This document shows positions 45,343 to 55,058 of a stretch of 64,000 nt of DNA, piece by piece. This DNA comes from Bdellovibrio sp. SKB1291214 (GTDB lineage Bacteria > Bdellovibrionota > Bdellovibrionia > Bdellovibrionales > Bdellovibrionaceae): NCBI RefSeq assembly GCF_002209355.2, contig NZ_CP106855.1:496001-560000 (forward strand), read 5' to 3'. Under the pieces are notes generated by a model. That model was not told the DNA's origin and ran no database searches. It saw only the letters and a program-made list of their open reading frames with translations. The number at the start of each line of letters is the position of its first letter. Positions within the stretch are counted from its first letter, which is position 1. A program made the translations under genes and the position numbers.

Positions 45343-45661
45343 TCAAGTTTCCTTTAAGGCATTCAAGGTTTCTTGTGTTCTCTACGACTTATTTTTACCG
45401 GTCCTTAACAAATCTCCGAGAAACTTTTGTGTTCACGCAAAAATGTAGACCTTCGCCTTCAGAGAAAAGGCTAGAGCTTCCCCGCAAATGTGAGGAGGCC
45501 CCTGATTCGTAAAACCGTTATTCGGTGCGGCCAAAACGTCCTAAAACTGCTTATTTGTTGCGCTTTTCAAGATAAAAAACTTTCCAAACTTTACTCTGCC
45601 AGAGGGGTTTGCTAGCTTCCTTCAAACGCACCAAACAGAAGACTCTGGAGACTTGAGTACT
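45343..45661. other. intergenic region between divergent lipoprotein and prs genes
   Basis: 319 nt. It should hold promoters for both divergent genes; I do not see a confident -35/-10 pair. No small gene or strong hairpin noticed. Confidence 0.4.
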
Positions 45662-46606
45662 ATGAAGGGCCTAAAAGTATTTACCGCTAATTCCAATCCT
45701 GAGCTGGCAAAGAAGGTAGCTGCGGCTGCCGGTATCGAACTCGGTTTTTCCGAGGTCAGCACGTTCGCCGATGGCGAGATCCAAGTTGAAATTCATGAAA
45801 GTGTTCGTGGTCAGAATGTCTTTGTTATCCAAAGCACATGCCCGCCCGTGAACCAAAGCTATATGGAGCTTTTCGTGATGCTAGATGCTCTTCGCCGGGC
45901 TTCGGCAGCTTCCATCACCGCTGTAATCCCGTATTTCGGGTATGCTCGCCAAGACAGAAAGGTCGCCCCGCGCGCCCCTATCTCCGCGAAATTGATGGCA
46001 GATTTGATTGTTTCAGCGGGCGCCACTCGTGTGGTTTGCGTCGATTTGCATGCAGCCCAAATCCAAGGCTTCTTTAACATTCCGGTGGATCACTTGTTTG
46101 CAATTCCAACCCTGGCAAGAGCTTGGCGCGAATCCCATGGAATCGGCCCTGACTTTGTTGCAGTGAGTCCCGACGCCGGAGGGGTGGAAAGAACCCGCGC
46201 CTTCGCCAAACGCATTGAATCCTCCATGGCGATTATCGATAAACGCCGTTCCGGTCCGAACGAGGCCAAAGCGCTTCATCTGATCGGGGATGTCACTGGG
46301 AAAACCGCTGTGATCGTGGACGATATGATCGATACGGCTGGAACCCTTACACAAGCAGTTGACAGTCTCTATAAGAATGGGGCAAAACGTGTGTTCGCTG
46401 TTGCAACGCACCCTGTTTTATCAGGCCCTGCCATCGCCCGCTTGAAGGACAGCCCAATCGAAAAAGTTTGGGTGACCGACACGATTCCATTATCGGAAGC
46501 GGCGAAAACTTGCGGAAAAATCGAAGTGGTGTCTGTCGCTCCAGTTTTGGCTGAAGCAATCAAACGTATCCACGGAAACGATTCCGTCAGCAGCCTTTTT
46601 GATTAA
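45662..46606 (+). CDS. prs: ribose-phosphate pyrophosphokinase
   Basis: 314 residues from the ATG at 45662 (GGAG 11 nt upstream; an in-frame TTG at 45653 is too close to it). PRPP synthetase motifs: ADGEIQVEIHESVRG, FGYARQDRK, DLHAAQIQGFF, and the PRPP-binding VIVDDMIDTAGTL. It makes PRPP for nucleotides, His and Trp. Start of the housekeeping block prs - rplY - pth - ychF. Confidence 0.95.
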   Translation: MKGLKVFTANSNPELAKKVAAAAGIELGFSEVSTFADGEIQVEIHESVRGQNVFVIQSTCPPVNQSYMELFVMLDALRRASAASITAVIPYFGYARQDRKVAPRAPISAKLMADLIVSAGATRVVCVDLHAAQIQGFFNIPVDHLFAIPTLARAWRESHGIGPDFVAVSPDAGGVERTRAFAKRIESSMAIIDKRRSGPNEAKALHLIGDVTGKTAVIVDDMIDTAGTLTQAVDSLYKNGAKRVFAVATHPVLSGPAIARLKDSPIEKVWVTDTIPLSEAAKTCGKIEVVSVAPVLAEAIKRIHGNDSVSSLFD

Positions 46607-46672
46607 TTAATTAGTTCGGCAATAGCCGAATTTGAAACAACCAATCCTCTATCGGACTAGAAGGAAGACAAA

Positions 46673-47335
46673 ATGAAAAACAGAATCGAACTAAACGTTG
46701 AAGCTCGTCAAACTGGTAAAGGTAACAGCCGCGAATTGCGCGTTAACCGCCAAGTTCCTGCAGTTATCTACGGTGCTATCTCTCCAGTAAACGTAACAGT
46801 TTCTGAAAAAGACGTTGTTAAGTACAACACTCGTGCTTACGAAAATGCTCTTTTCAATCTTAAATCTGGCGAAAAATCTGCTAACGGTATCGTTGTACTT
46901 GTTAAAAAAGTTGACGTTCACCCAGTTTCTCGTCGTCCACAACACGTTGATTTCTACGCTCTTGATCTTAAAAAAGCAGTTCGCGTTAACGTTGAAGTAC
47001 GTCTTGAAGGTAAACCAGTTGGTTTGTCTGAAGGCGGTATGTTGAACGTAGTTAACCGTCAAATCGAGATCGAAGTTCTTCCAACTGAGATCCCAGAATT
47101 CTTCACTGCTGACATCTCTAACTTGGCAGTAGGCGACGCTCTTCACGCATCTGACGTGAAAATCACTGGCTCTGCTAAATTGATCTCTTCTGGCGACACA
47201 ACTATCGCAGTTGTTTCTGCTCAAGAAGAAGAAGTTGTTGCAGCTCCAGTTGCTGCTGCTCCAGCTGCCGCTGCTGCTCCTGCTGCAGGCGCGAAAGCTG
47301 CTCCAGCTGCTGCAAAACCAGCTGCGAAAAAATAG
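46673..47335 (+). CDS. rplY: 50S ribosomal protein L25 (general stress protein Ctc form)
   Basis: 220 residues with two domains: an L25 domain (about 1-90, RQTGKGNSRELR, VPAVIYG, HVDFYAL) and the beta TL5/Ctc domain (about 95-185), then an Ala/Pro-rich tail ending in Lys. It binds 5S rRNA. Codon use is strongly biased toward CGT, GTT and TCT type codons, fitting high expression. Confidence 0.93.
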   Translation: MKNRIELNVEARQTGKGNSRELRVNRQVPAVIYGAISPVNVTVSEKDVVKYNTRAYENALFNLKSGEKSANGIVVLVKKVDVHPVSRRPQHVDFYALDLKKAVRVNVEVRLEGKPVGLSEGGMLNVVNRQIEIEVLPTEIPEFFTADISNLAVGDALHASDVKITGSAKLISSGDTTIAVVSAQEEEVVAAPVAAAPAAAAAPAAGAKAAPAAAKPAAKK

Positions 47336-47343
47336 TTTACATT

Positions 47344-47418
47344 ACTCCGACGACGTCGGAGTTCAGACAACTGTTGCAGTTCCAAAAAGGCGGCTCTTAT
47401 CGAGCTGCCTTTTTTTTT
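47344..47418 (+). terminator. tandem hairpins and terminator after rplY
   Basis: First ACTCCGAC-GAC-GTCGGAGT (47344-47362), then AGGCGGCTC-TTATC-GAGCTGCCT (47388-47410; one G-U pair) followed by a run of T (47410-47418). Confidence 0.8.
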
Positions 47419-47438
47419 GAATTTGATCGAGGTTATTT

Positions 47439-48008
47439 ATGTCTTCATGGCTTATCGTCGGCTTAGGAAATCCTGGTGGAGAGTACAAGCTTACTCGTCA
47501 CAATATTGGTTTCATGGCTGTCGACTACTTCATGCAGGGGTTGGGCAATCCATCCATTAAGAACCAATTCAAAGCCGAAGTGGCGCAAGCAACTTGGCAA
47601 GGTCACACGCTTTATTTCTGTAAACCGCAAACATACATGAATCTGTCTGGAGAGTCAGTGCAGCCTTTGATGGGCTACTATAAAATCCCTCAAGAGCACC
47701 TGATCGTGATTCATGACGATATCGACCAACCATTTAATCAAATGAAGATTCATAAAAATCGCGGTCACGGTGGCCACAACGGAATCAAAAGTATCTCGCA
47801 ATTATTGGGCTCTCAGGATTATGCCCGTCTTAAATTGGGCGTTGGCCGGCCAGAAAACCCAAATTATCCCGTAGCTGACTATGTCTTGGGTAAATTTACG
47901 AAAGAGGAGTTCGACAAAATGCCGGATTTCCTAAACAAAGGTATCGACGCTATTGAGAGCATCATTCTAGATGGTATTCAAAAAGCTTCGACAAAATTCA
48001 ACGGGTAA
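47439..48008 (+). CDS. pth: peptidyl-tRNA hydrolase
   Basis: 189 residues. Family marks: VGLGNPGGEYKLTRHNIGFMAVD with the catalytic His, PQTYMNLSGESV, IHDDIDQPF and HGGHNGIKSI. It frees tRNA from prematurely released peptidyl-tRNA. Reads after the rplY terminator and before ychF, as in many genomes. Confidence 0.96.
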   Translation: MSSWLIVGLGNPGGEYKLTRHNIGFMAVDYFMQGLGNPSIKNQFKAEVAQATWQGHTLYFCKPQTYMNLSGESVQPLMGYYKIPQEHLIVIHDDIDQPFNQMKIHKNRGHGGHNGIKSISQLLGSQDYARLKLGVGRPENPNYPVADYVLGKFTKEEFDKMPDFLNKGIDAIESIILDGIQKASTKFNG

Positions 48009-48031
48009 GCTACATTTCCCCGTGTTATATT

Positions 48032-48135
48032 AGAACTCATTGCAAAACCTCAATCTCAAGGCGCGAGGAGGAAGCTGTACGACTCGTACAGCGACGACGA
48101 AGCAACGAAGCGAATGAGATTTTGCAATGAGTTCT
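48032..48135. repeat. palindromic repeat element (REP/MITE-like) between pth and ychF
   Basis: A 104-bp element with perfect 16-bp terminal inverted repeats (AGAACTCATTGCAAAA at 48032-48047 and its complement at 48120-48135). At its centre is a second palindrome GCTGTACGA-C-TCGTACAGC. Between the arms is purine-rich CGACGACGAAGCAACGAAGCG. There is no coding capacity. It looks like a dispersed non-autonomous element; no other copy was noticed in this window. Confidence 0.7.
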
Positions 48136-48151
48136 TTTCTTAGGAGTTACT

Positions 48152-49252
48152 ATGGCATTACAAGTCGGTATCGTCGGTCTTCCGAATGTTGGTAAAAGTA
48201 CGCTTTTCAATGCGTTGACTTCAGCTAAGGCTGAGGCTGCCAACTACCCTTTCTGTACAATCGATCCGAACGTGGGTGTGGTAACAGTTCCAGATCCTCG
48301 CATGGATAAAATCACGTCCTTCATCAAGCCACAAAAAGTCATTCCAACTACTATGGAATTCGTGGACATCGCAGGTATCGTCAAAGGCGCTTCTCAAGGT
48401 GAAGGTCTAGGAAACCAGTTCCTTTCACACATCCGCCAAACAGATGCTATCGTTCATGTGGTTCGTTGTTTTGATGATCCAAATATCGTACACGTTGCGG
48501 GTTCTGTAGACCCCATCCGTGACATCGAAATCATCAACACGGAGTTGTTGTTGGCCGATTTGGATTCAGTTGAAAAACGTCTTCAACGTATCGAAAAACA
48601 AGCCAAGAATTCCACCGACAAGAAATTGAAAATGGAAGTTGAGGTCGCTAAGAAAGTTCAAGAAGCCTTGGGCAAAGGTTTGCCTGCACGCTCTGTAACT
48701 TTAGATGACATGGAAGCACCGTTGTTGCGCGAAATGCATTTGCTAACTGCTAAGCCAGTTCTTTACGCAATGAACGTTTCAGACTCTGATTTCGCAGCGG
48801 GTGGCAATGACTGGACAAAAGCGGTTATTGCTCGCGCAGCTGAAGAGAATAATAAAACGATCATGATCTGTTCTGCGATGGAAGCAGAGATCGCATTGTT
48901 GCCACCTGAAGATCGTGCAGACTTCTTGGCAGCATTGGGTGCTGAAGAGCCGGGTTTGAACCGTTTGATCCGTGAAGCTTACACGCTTTTGGGTCTACAA
49001 ACTTACTTCACTGCCGGTGAAAAAGAAGTTCGTGCTTGGACGATCCGTGCAAACACAAAAGCTCCACAGGCAGCTGGCGTGATCCACACGGACTTTGAAA
49101 AAGGTTTCATTCGTGCTGAAACGTACCACTGCGAAGATTTGTTCACTTACAAATCCGAACAAGCCGTCAAAGACGCTGGTAAATACCGTGTTGAAGGTAA
49201 AGAGTACGTAGTTAAAGATGGCGACGTCTTATTCTTCCGTTTCAACGTTTAG
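48152..49252 (+). CDS. ychF: redox-regulated ATPase/GTPase YchF
   Basis: 366 residues. Obg-family nucleotide motifs: [14 protein letters not shown] (Walker A), [27 protein letters not shown], and YAMNVSDSD. The C-terminal TGS-like region shows the [18 protein letters not shown] block. YchF prefers ATP and associates with the ribosome and stress responses. AGGAG site at 5 nt. Confidence 0.95.
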   Translation: MALQVGIVGLPNVGKSTLFNALTSAKAEAANYPFCTIDPNVGVVTVPDPRMDKITSFIKPQKVIPTTMEFVDIAGIVKGASQGEGLGNQFLSHIRQTDAIVHVVRCFDDPNIVHVAGSVDPIRDIEIINTELLLADLDSVEKRLQRIEKQAKNSTDKKLKMEVEVAKKVQEALGKGLPARSVTLDDMEAPLLREMHLLTAKPVLYAMNVSDSDFAAGGNDWTKAVIARAAEENNKTIMICSAMEAEIALLPPEDRADFLAALGAEEPGLNRLIREAYTLLGLQTYFTAGEKEVRAWTIRANTKAPQAAGVIHTDFEKGFIRAETYHCEDLFTYKSEQAVKDAGKYRVEGKEYVVKDGDVLFFRFNV

Positions 49253-49283
49253 GTTCCAGATCCTATTTAATATCTCACCGCAT

Positions 49284-49313
49284 AAAGGCTCTCTTCGGAG
49301 AGCCTTTTTCTTT
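49284..49313 (+). terminator. TTCG-loop terminator of ychF
   Basis: AAAGGCTCTC-TTCG-GAGAGCCTTT plus a T-rich run. Confidence 0.85.
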
Positions 49314-49427
49314 TTCTCTACGGCGTATATTTCTACTCACAAACATTAATGCGGAAGCACTGCGGAGCTCTTGACCTCGGTGACCTCAAGAACTTTACTG
49401 AGCTCGCAATAAAACAAGTGAGGAATA

Positions 49428-50276
49428 ATGATTCAAAGACTTCTGATCGCGATTGTCGCAATCATTTTGCTATCCCCTATGACGTCCGCATTTGCCGCGA
49501 AAGTCACTGATGGAGACATTCATAAGGGTGATTTCAGATGGTTCCAATTCAACCTTATGCAGTCCATCGACAACAAGATTCCATTTCAGAATCAACAGGA
49601 CACCTATTTTGAAATGGAATTTGGGGGTCGCTCAGGGATTATAGATCTGTATGGTTATTTGGATATCTTTGATATTTTCAATTCACCCAACAGCGATCGC
49701 CACGGAGACACTTCGAATCCGAATGCTCAAGACGATAACTTCTTCTTTAAATTCTCTCCGCGTTTTTCATTGGATTATATGACTCGTTCGGATCTTTCAT
49801 TGGGTCCTGTACAAGAGCTTTATATCGCAACTTTGTTCAATGTTGGTGATCGCGCGTTGTTCGAAGAATACATCGGTCTTGGCTCTGATATTCAAGTTCC
49901 ATGGCTTGGCAAATTGGGTGCAAACCTAATGGCTCGTCATGTGCGCGAAAATTATGGTGCAAACGATGAAGGTTCTTGGAATGGATATATCCTTTCCACA
50001 AACTGGTTTAAGCCTTTTGTTGAATTCCAAAATCAATCCTTCATCACTTGGCAGGGTTATTTGGATTATAAATTCGGAGCTGATAAAATCGCTGACGATG
50101 TAGATCGTACGTCTTGGTCCCTGGAATGGTTCAATGGTTTTTACTGGCATTCAAAGCAGTACGCTGTGGGTTATGGTTTAAAGTACTACCAGAATATGGC
50201 ACTCTTTAAGTCCGGCGGTATTGCAGGTGAGACCTCAGGTTTTGGCCACTATTTAGATCTGACTTATAAATTCTAA
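49428..50276 (+). CDS. Tsx-like nucleoside-specific outer-membrane channel
   Basis: 282 residues. Signal peptide to about AFAA. The mature protein is a small beta-barrel with Tsx-family traits: FRWFQFNLMQSIDN near the start, GFYWHSKQYAVGYGLKYYQNMALF and a C-terminal aromatic residue (HYLDLTYKF) used for outer-membrane insertion. It probably takes up nucleosides, useful for a predator consuming prey nucleic acids. Has its own strong terminator. Confidence 0.82.
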   Translation: MIQRLLIAIVAIILLSPMTSAFAAKVTDGDIHKGDFRWFQFNLMQSIDNKIPFQNQQDTYFEMEFGGRSGIIDLYGYLDIFDIFNSPNSDRHGDTSNPNAQDDNFFFKFSPRFSLDYMTRSDLSLGPVQELYIATLFNVGDRALFEEYIGLGSDIQVPWLGKLGANLMARHVRENYGANDEGSWNGYILSTNWFKPFVEFQNQSFITWQGYLDYKFGADKIADDVDRTSWSLEWFNGFYWHSKQYAVGYGLKYYQNMALFKSGGIAGETSGFGHYLDLTYKF

Positions 50277-50289
50277 GTTTCATCCCTTG

Positions 50290-50320
50290 AAAAGACCTCC
50301 TCCAAAGAGGTCTTTTTTTT
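50290..50320 (+). terminator. terminator of the Tsx-like gene
   Basis: GACCTC-CTCCAAA-GAGGTC with A-run before and eight T after. Confidence 0.8.
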
Positions 50321-50445
50321 ATGAAATACTGACTTTTTTTGTTGGTAGGTGCGAAGTCATTGGGCAGCCTCTTTCACTCGTGTAAGATCTAAACTCACTT
50401 TGTCTCGCTATGAGACAGTGGCATGACTTGCAGTAGTTTCTATCC

Positions 50446-52137
50446 ATGAACTTCAAAATTCGCGTTTCAAGCCTATTGCTTCTTGCCCTGACCGCTTTAG
50501 GCAGTCTTTCGGCAATGGCTTATCCATCAACTCCGGTGGAAAAAATCTGCGATCAGTATCCTAAGCGCTCGAAGCTCCTGGGCGAAGCAGAGTTCGAGAT
50601 GATCCAAAAAGAGTTGATAAACTATCCCGCTGATTGGCTGCAGGAGTTCTGCCTTGGAAATCCGGAACTGGTTTTAAATAACGGAGTGATGACTATTTAC
50701 CGCCATGGTCAGAAGAACGCCATTATTCTGATAAATCGAGACAGGAACGTAGCCGATATTGCTTTCGCTGAAATCAGTTTTGATTACAGTATTGCCCAGG
50801 CCGCAGTTACCATGTCGGACGGAATTCAAATTCCCACGTTAGTGTTTAAGCCTAGTTTAAAAAAGGCAACCACAGTTCCAGCCCTACTTGTCCGCTCCCC
50901 CTACTTTTCAAAAGGCATCAGCTTTACAAACTATCTTGCAGCGGTGAAAAACGGGATAGCAGTCGTTCTGCAACCAGCTCGCGGGACATCAAATGCTCCG
51001 GGTGATTTTGAGTGGTTGAATTGGAAACAAGAAGCGAAAGACGCCAACGCCACAATGAATTGGATCACCCAGCAAAAGTGGTTTAACGGTGATATCTATG
51101 CTGCGGGAGTTTCTTACGACGGCTTTTTAGCTCTTGCGGCTGCAACAACAAATCACCCCGCTCTTCAAGCGGCATTACCGACCAGTGCTCCCTGGAATCC
51201 CAGTGCAGACAGTTTATCGGCTCATGGTAACGGTGTCCTTGCGATGAAATACACAACCGGGCTTAATTGGGATGGCAATACTCGTCCCGCAGCGATCGAT
51301 AAGCTAGCTCGGACATCAAAAAACTATGATGAACTTTTAGAAAATGCTCGGCGAACATTCGGCGTCCATTTGCGCTCTTTGACCCAGAAACAGTTGGCTA
51401 AAAAATCAGAAGATTTCTTAGCCGCGCTGAAGAAGACCAAAGCGACGATGATTTACAGTTATGGTTTTCGTGACGACCAAGACAGTCGCGATGTCATCAA
51501 TTTAGCAAAACATATGCAGGGCTTGAAAAATCATTATTTTGTAACTCATGGATATGGGCACAGTGGCTTCATATCCCTTTCCATGTTGACGAATATGCAT
51601 ACAGAAGGAAAAGCATCCGCTTCTGAGATTTCTAAAAGCGTTTCCACGTTTTTTAAAAGTAAATCTGCCTGCTTAGTCTCCACTGACAACCAAGGACTTT
51701 TCGTTAAGAACTGCAGTGATGATGTGAACACGATTTGGAAGGTTGGCCGTGTGGTGGTCACTTTAGATCAGCCTCTTCATTCTGAAAAAGGCATCATTAA
51801 TCCGATGTGGAGCAACCCTGCGAAGGCGAATGTTCTTGGTCAACGCAAAATAAAACTAAAAATAACCGCTCCAGCCAAGGACCTGACTATCGCAATTGAT
51901 ACGGTCAGTGTGCAGGATGGAAAAATGGAGTTTGATACGCAAGCATCGGGAAGCGAAATTATTCATTTGAAAAAAGGCACAAATAACTACGAAATAACCT
52001 CTCAGCATGAGTTTTTTGAATTCCAACCAACAGCTTATGGGCTTTATATAAGAAATATTAATTATCTGACTGGAGAGATTTTAGAAAATTCCATCCTGAC
52101 CCTTGAGTCAGTTAGTTATGATTTGCCCTTGTATTAA
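50446..52137 (+). CDS. exported CocE/NonD-type (S15-like) alpha/beta hydrolase
   Basis: 563 residues with signal peptide (MNFKIRVSSLLLLALTALGSLSAMA). The alpha/beta hydrolase region has the family block VVLQPARGTSNAPGDFEWLNW, then WFNGDIYAAGVSYDGFLALAA with the nucleophile Ser, and later YGFRDDQDS (Asp) and THGYGHSG (His). The C-terminal jelly-roll-like domain (from about 420) fits the family. Substrates of the family are acyl esters or N-terminal dipeptides; here unknown. Probably secreted. Confidence 0.85.
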   Translation: MNFKIRVSSLLLLALTALGSLSAMAYPSTPVEKICDQYPKRSKLLGEAEFEMIQKELINYPADWLQEFCLGNPELVLNNGVMTIYRHGQKNAIILINRDRNVADIAFAEISFDYSIAQAAVTMSDGIQIPTLVFKPSLKKATTVPALLVRSPYFSKGISFTNYLAAVKNGIAVVLQPARGTSNAPGDFEWLNWKQEAKDANATMNWITQQKWFNGDIYAAGVSYDGFLALAAATTNHPALQAALPTSAPWNPSADSLSAHGNGVLAMKYTTGLNWDGNTRPAAIDKLARTSKNYDELLENARRTFGVHLRSLTQKQLAKKSEDFLAALKKTKATMIYSYGFRDDQDSRDVINLAKHMQGLKNHYFVTHGYGHSGFISLSMLTNMHTEGKASASEISKSVSTFFKSKSACLVSTDNQGLFVKNCSDDVNTIWKVGRVVVTLDQPLHSEKGIINPMWSNPAKANVLGQRKIKLKITAPAKDLTIAIDTVSVQDGKMEFDTQASGSEIIHLKKGTNNYEITSQHEFFEFQPTAYGLYIRNINYLTGEILENSILTLESVSYDLPLY

Positions 52138-52160
52138 AAGAAGCAACCTAAAGACTTTTA

Positions 52161-52970
52161 TCAATCGCGAATTTCGTCGAGCAGGATGTGGAAACTCCAC
52201 ACGGTTAAGAACAAGATCAGGCTAGGAAATAGGATTAGATGAGGAAAACTTGAAAGCGTTTTCCACCCTTCACTGACTAAGATTCCCCAACTTGTATAAG
52301 GTGGATGAACACCGATTCCGATAAAGCTCATGAAACTTTCATAAAGAATGTTTGTCGGTATTTGCACAGCAACTAAGACCAACAAGGTGCTTCCGATATT
52401 GGGCAAGATATGACGAAGAACGATGTGCGCACTGTTTCCACCTAAAGCAATCGCTGCATCCACAAACGGCTTACGCTTAGTTTCAATAACCATCCCTCGG
52501 GTCACACGAGCCATATTAATCCAATGAGTGGCCGAAATCCCCACACACAAGCCCACGATTGCGGCCCACTGCGGATCTTGAATAGGTAAAATCAGCTGAA
52601 CGCTTAAGCAAATCACTGCAACCAAGATAAAACTGGGGATAGCCATCAGTATATCGCAAAAACGCATCATTATGCGATCTACAAAGCCTTCAAACCACCC
52701 GGCCACAGCGCCATAAACGAAACCAATCAGGAAAGTTAAAATCGCGCAGACCACGCCCACAGTCAGGGAAACGCGGGCCCCCAACAAGACACGCGCAAAT
52801 AAATCTCGTCCTAAAGAATCGGTACCAAACCAGTGCAGCGATGAAGGGGCTTGAAGAATTTGATCAATATTTTGCTCAAAGCCTTGTGAAAAAAAGACCG
52901 GAGCCAGGATCACCCCGACCACTAAGAAACTGAGATATAGGGCTGCAAGAATTACGAGAGGGCGCTTCAT
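52161..52970 (-). CDS. peptide ABC transporter permease (OppC/DppC type)
   Basis: 269 residues with five to six membrane helices. An N-terminal region with HWFGTDSLGRDLFARVLLGARVSL is the OppC signature, and GGNSAHIVLRHILPN is the EAA loop that meets the ATPase. It overlaps the OppB-type gene by 4 nt (ATGA). No substrate-binding protein or ATPase lies in this window next to it, so partners must be encoded elsewhere. Confidence 0.92.
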   Translation of the reverse strand: MKRPLVILAALYLSFLVVGVILAPVFFSQGFEQNIDQILQAPSSLHWFGTDSLGRDLFARVLLGARVSLTVGVVCAILTFLIGFVYGAVAGWFEGFVDRIMMRFCDILMAIPSFILVAVICLSVQLILPIQDPQWAAIVGLCVGISATHWINMARVTRGMVIETKRKPFVDAAIALGGNSAHIVLRHILPNIGSTLLVLVAVQIPTNILYESFMSFIGIGVHPPYTSWGILVSEGWKTLSSFPHLILFPSLILFLTVWSFHILLDEIRD

Positions 52971-53908
52971 GCCTCGTCCCTCATTCTTGGATCAGCGGCT
53001 CTCATCAAAACATCGATGAAAGAGTTTACCAAAATTAGCATTGAACCATAAAACAATGTTAAACCGACAATCAAAGTGTAATCGCGATCAGACAAGGCCA
53101 TAATGAATTGCCCGCCTAAGCCAGGAATAGCAAAAAGCATTTCAACCAAAAATGAGCCCGACAGCATCCCGACCAACAAGGGTCCCAGATAACTTAAAAA
53201 TGGAATCAAAGAATTACGAAGAACGTGACGGACGATAATATCCCATTCTTCAACACCTTTAGATTTTGCCGTGCGCACATAGTCCATATCGTAGTTCTGT
53301 TTTAAAGAGGTTTTCAGAATGCGCACTAGAGATGCTAATGGGCGAACTCCTAAAGTCAGAATAGGTAAAATGTAATTGCGTGGCTCGGATAAAAAGGCCG
53401 TCGGCAGAAGGTCCAAATAAAAACCAAAAAGGTAGATCAACAAAGGTCCCCAGAACAGACTTGGCAAGGAAATGAATGTAATCATTAATTGATCCACTCC
53501 CTTTTCAAACCAACTGTCACGGTAACGTTGAGAAAGTAAAGACAATGCAAATGCTGCCAAGATCACTAACACCAAGGTCGCCAGATTCAAACTTAAAGTA
53601 TTGCCAAAGCCTTTGGCGATGATCGAAGACACCTGCTGATCAGGATGCGCCATCGACACACCTAAATCACCATGCAATAAAGAAGTAAGATATTTAAATG
53701 ATTGAGTCAGTGTGGATTGTTGCAGACCCCACTGTTCGGACAGCGTCGCCTTCACTGTTGGGTGAAGAGCAGCTTCATCATCAAAGGGTCCACCAGGTAA
53801 AGCTTTGAGCAATAAAAAACTAAGCGCCACTAGCACCGCCAGTGACGCAAAGATCTCGAAAGACTTTTTAATAAGAAAACGTACCCAGTTGTTACTCAAT
53901 GCTGCCAA
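52967..53908 (-). CDS. peptide ABC transporter permease (OppB/DppB type)
   Basis: 313 residues with the OppB layout: FLLLKALPGGPFD, LSEQWGLQQS, GDLGVSM and RTAKSKGVEEWDIIVRHVLRNSLIP (EAA loop). The TTG at 53908 is used as the start; another TTG three codons later is better spaced from the AGGA. It forms the membrane pore with the OppC-type partner immediately downstream, for import of oligopeptides such as those from digested prey protein. Confidence 0.92.
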   Translation of the reverse strand: MAALSNNWVRFLIKKSFEIFASLAVLVALSFLLLKALPGGPFDDEAALHPTVKATLSEQWGLQQSTLTQSFKYLTSLLHGDLGVSMAHPDQQVSSIIAKGFGNTLSLNLATLVLVILAAFALSLLSQRYRDSWFEKGVDQLMITFISLPSLFWGPLLIYLFGFYLDLLPTAFLSEPRNYILPILTLGVRPLASLVRILKTSLKQNYDMDYVRTAKSKGVEEWDIIVRHVLRNSLIPFLSYLGPLLVGMLSGSFLVEMLFAIPGLGGQFIMALSDRDYTLIVGLTLFYGSMLILVNSFIDVLMRAADPRMRDEA

Positions 53909-53963
53909 TTCCTAAAAATTCATTTACGCGCGAGCAACTCAGCGGTTGGGCGTCGATCGTGCG

Positions 53964-54980
53964 TTAGATGTCGTCCCAATTTTCCTTACCTACCAGCTCC
54001 GCATTGACCTTAACAGGCACTGCTTCTGACAGATAAGGGAAAAGATCCTTTTTGTTGCCGTACAATTTTGAATAAACATATGCATTTGATACTACACGTT
54101 TTACATAGTTGCGTGTTTCAAGGAATGGGATGTGTTCAATGAACTCATCCGTTTCCAAAGTACCGAAAGACACCAACCAGTTTTTCACACGGTGTGGACC
54201 CGCATTGTAACCGGCCGCCACCAAGGGAATGGTGTTATCAAATCTATCCATCAAACGTTTTAAGTAACGAGAACCAATTTTCACGGCCGTATCCGGCTCA
54301 AGCAATTGAGGAGGTTTGAATTCTTTGTCCCCAACCAGAGTTGCCACTTTGTATCCAGTAAATGGCATCACCTGCATGAGCCCCAAGGCACCTACCGGTG
54401 AAATCGCATCGCGACGGTAAGAGCTTTCTGCTCTCATAATGCCCCAAACCAGTTCGGTTGGAACCGTGAACTGCTTTGTGTATTTATCAACAGAATCAGA
54501 ATAAGCACGTGGGTAAGCAAGTTCCCACATTGCACGGCCGCCCTCAGTTCCTTGCGAAGCACGAACGGTACCGAACGTCACTTGCGCAATATAAGAAGAG
54601 CGATTGAAATGACCCGCTGTAGAATACTCCGACATCAAGGTTTTTAAGTAATCGCGGTTCTTAGTTTTTCTTTCGATGTCATAAAGATCCCAACGCGCCC
54701 ACTCATTTTCACCAATGATCATCAAATCACGAGCGCGCTCAAAACGTTTCATCAAGATAGGGCTAGAGAAAGCCACGGCTTTGTCACCGCCCTCTGCCAC
54801 TTCTTCGCCCTCTGCAGGAGCTGCCTCATCACCAGATGCGACTTCCACAGTTTTGTTGTCTGGATTTGCTTCAACCTCAGCTTCTTCATCGCCTTCTTTT
54901 TCATCGTCGGCAGAATATTGAGTGATCATCAAATTTTCTTCAGATTCAGAATCATCACCCTTGCGACAGTACTGCCTCAC
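53964..54980 (-). CDS. SLT-type lytic transglycosylase domain protein without visible signal peptide
   Basis: 338 residues. The SLT domain is clear: Glu185 in WGIMRAESSYRRDAISPVGALGLMQVMP, then AAGYNAGP and a C-terminal family tail (YVKRVVSNAYVYSKLY). It cleaves the glycan strand of peptidoglycan. A highly acidic low-complexity segment (about 10-65) precedes it. The opening GTG follows an in-frame stop directly, so no longer frame exists, and no hydrophobic leader is encoded in the 78 nt after pdxH. This is odd for an enzyme whose substrate is outside the membrane. An ATG at 54929 is the alternative start. Confidence 0.85.
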   Translation of the reverse strand: MRQYCRKGDDSESEENLMITQYSADDEKEGDEEAEVEANPDNKTVEVASGDEAAPAEGEEVAEGGDKAVAFSSPILMKRFERARDLMIIGENEWARWDLYDIERKTKNRDYLKTLMSEYSTAGHFNRSSYIAQVTFGTVRASQGTEGGRAMWELAYPRAYSDSVDKYTKQFTVPTELVWGIMRAESSYRRDAISPVGALGLMQVMPFTGYKVATLVGDKEFKPPQLLEPDTAVKIGSRYLKRLMDRFDNTIPLVAAGYNAGPHRVKNWLVSFGTLETDEFIEHIPFLETRNYVKRVVSNAYVYSKLYGNKKDLFPYLSEAVPVKVNAELVGKENWDDI

Positions 54981-55058
54981 TTAGAGAAAGTTCGTCTGTC
55001 TAGCCGATTGCGGTTTTGTCAAGATGGCGTCTCGAAAAGAGAAACTTAGAGGGAGTAC

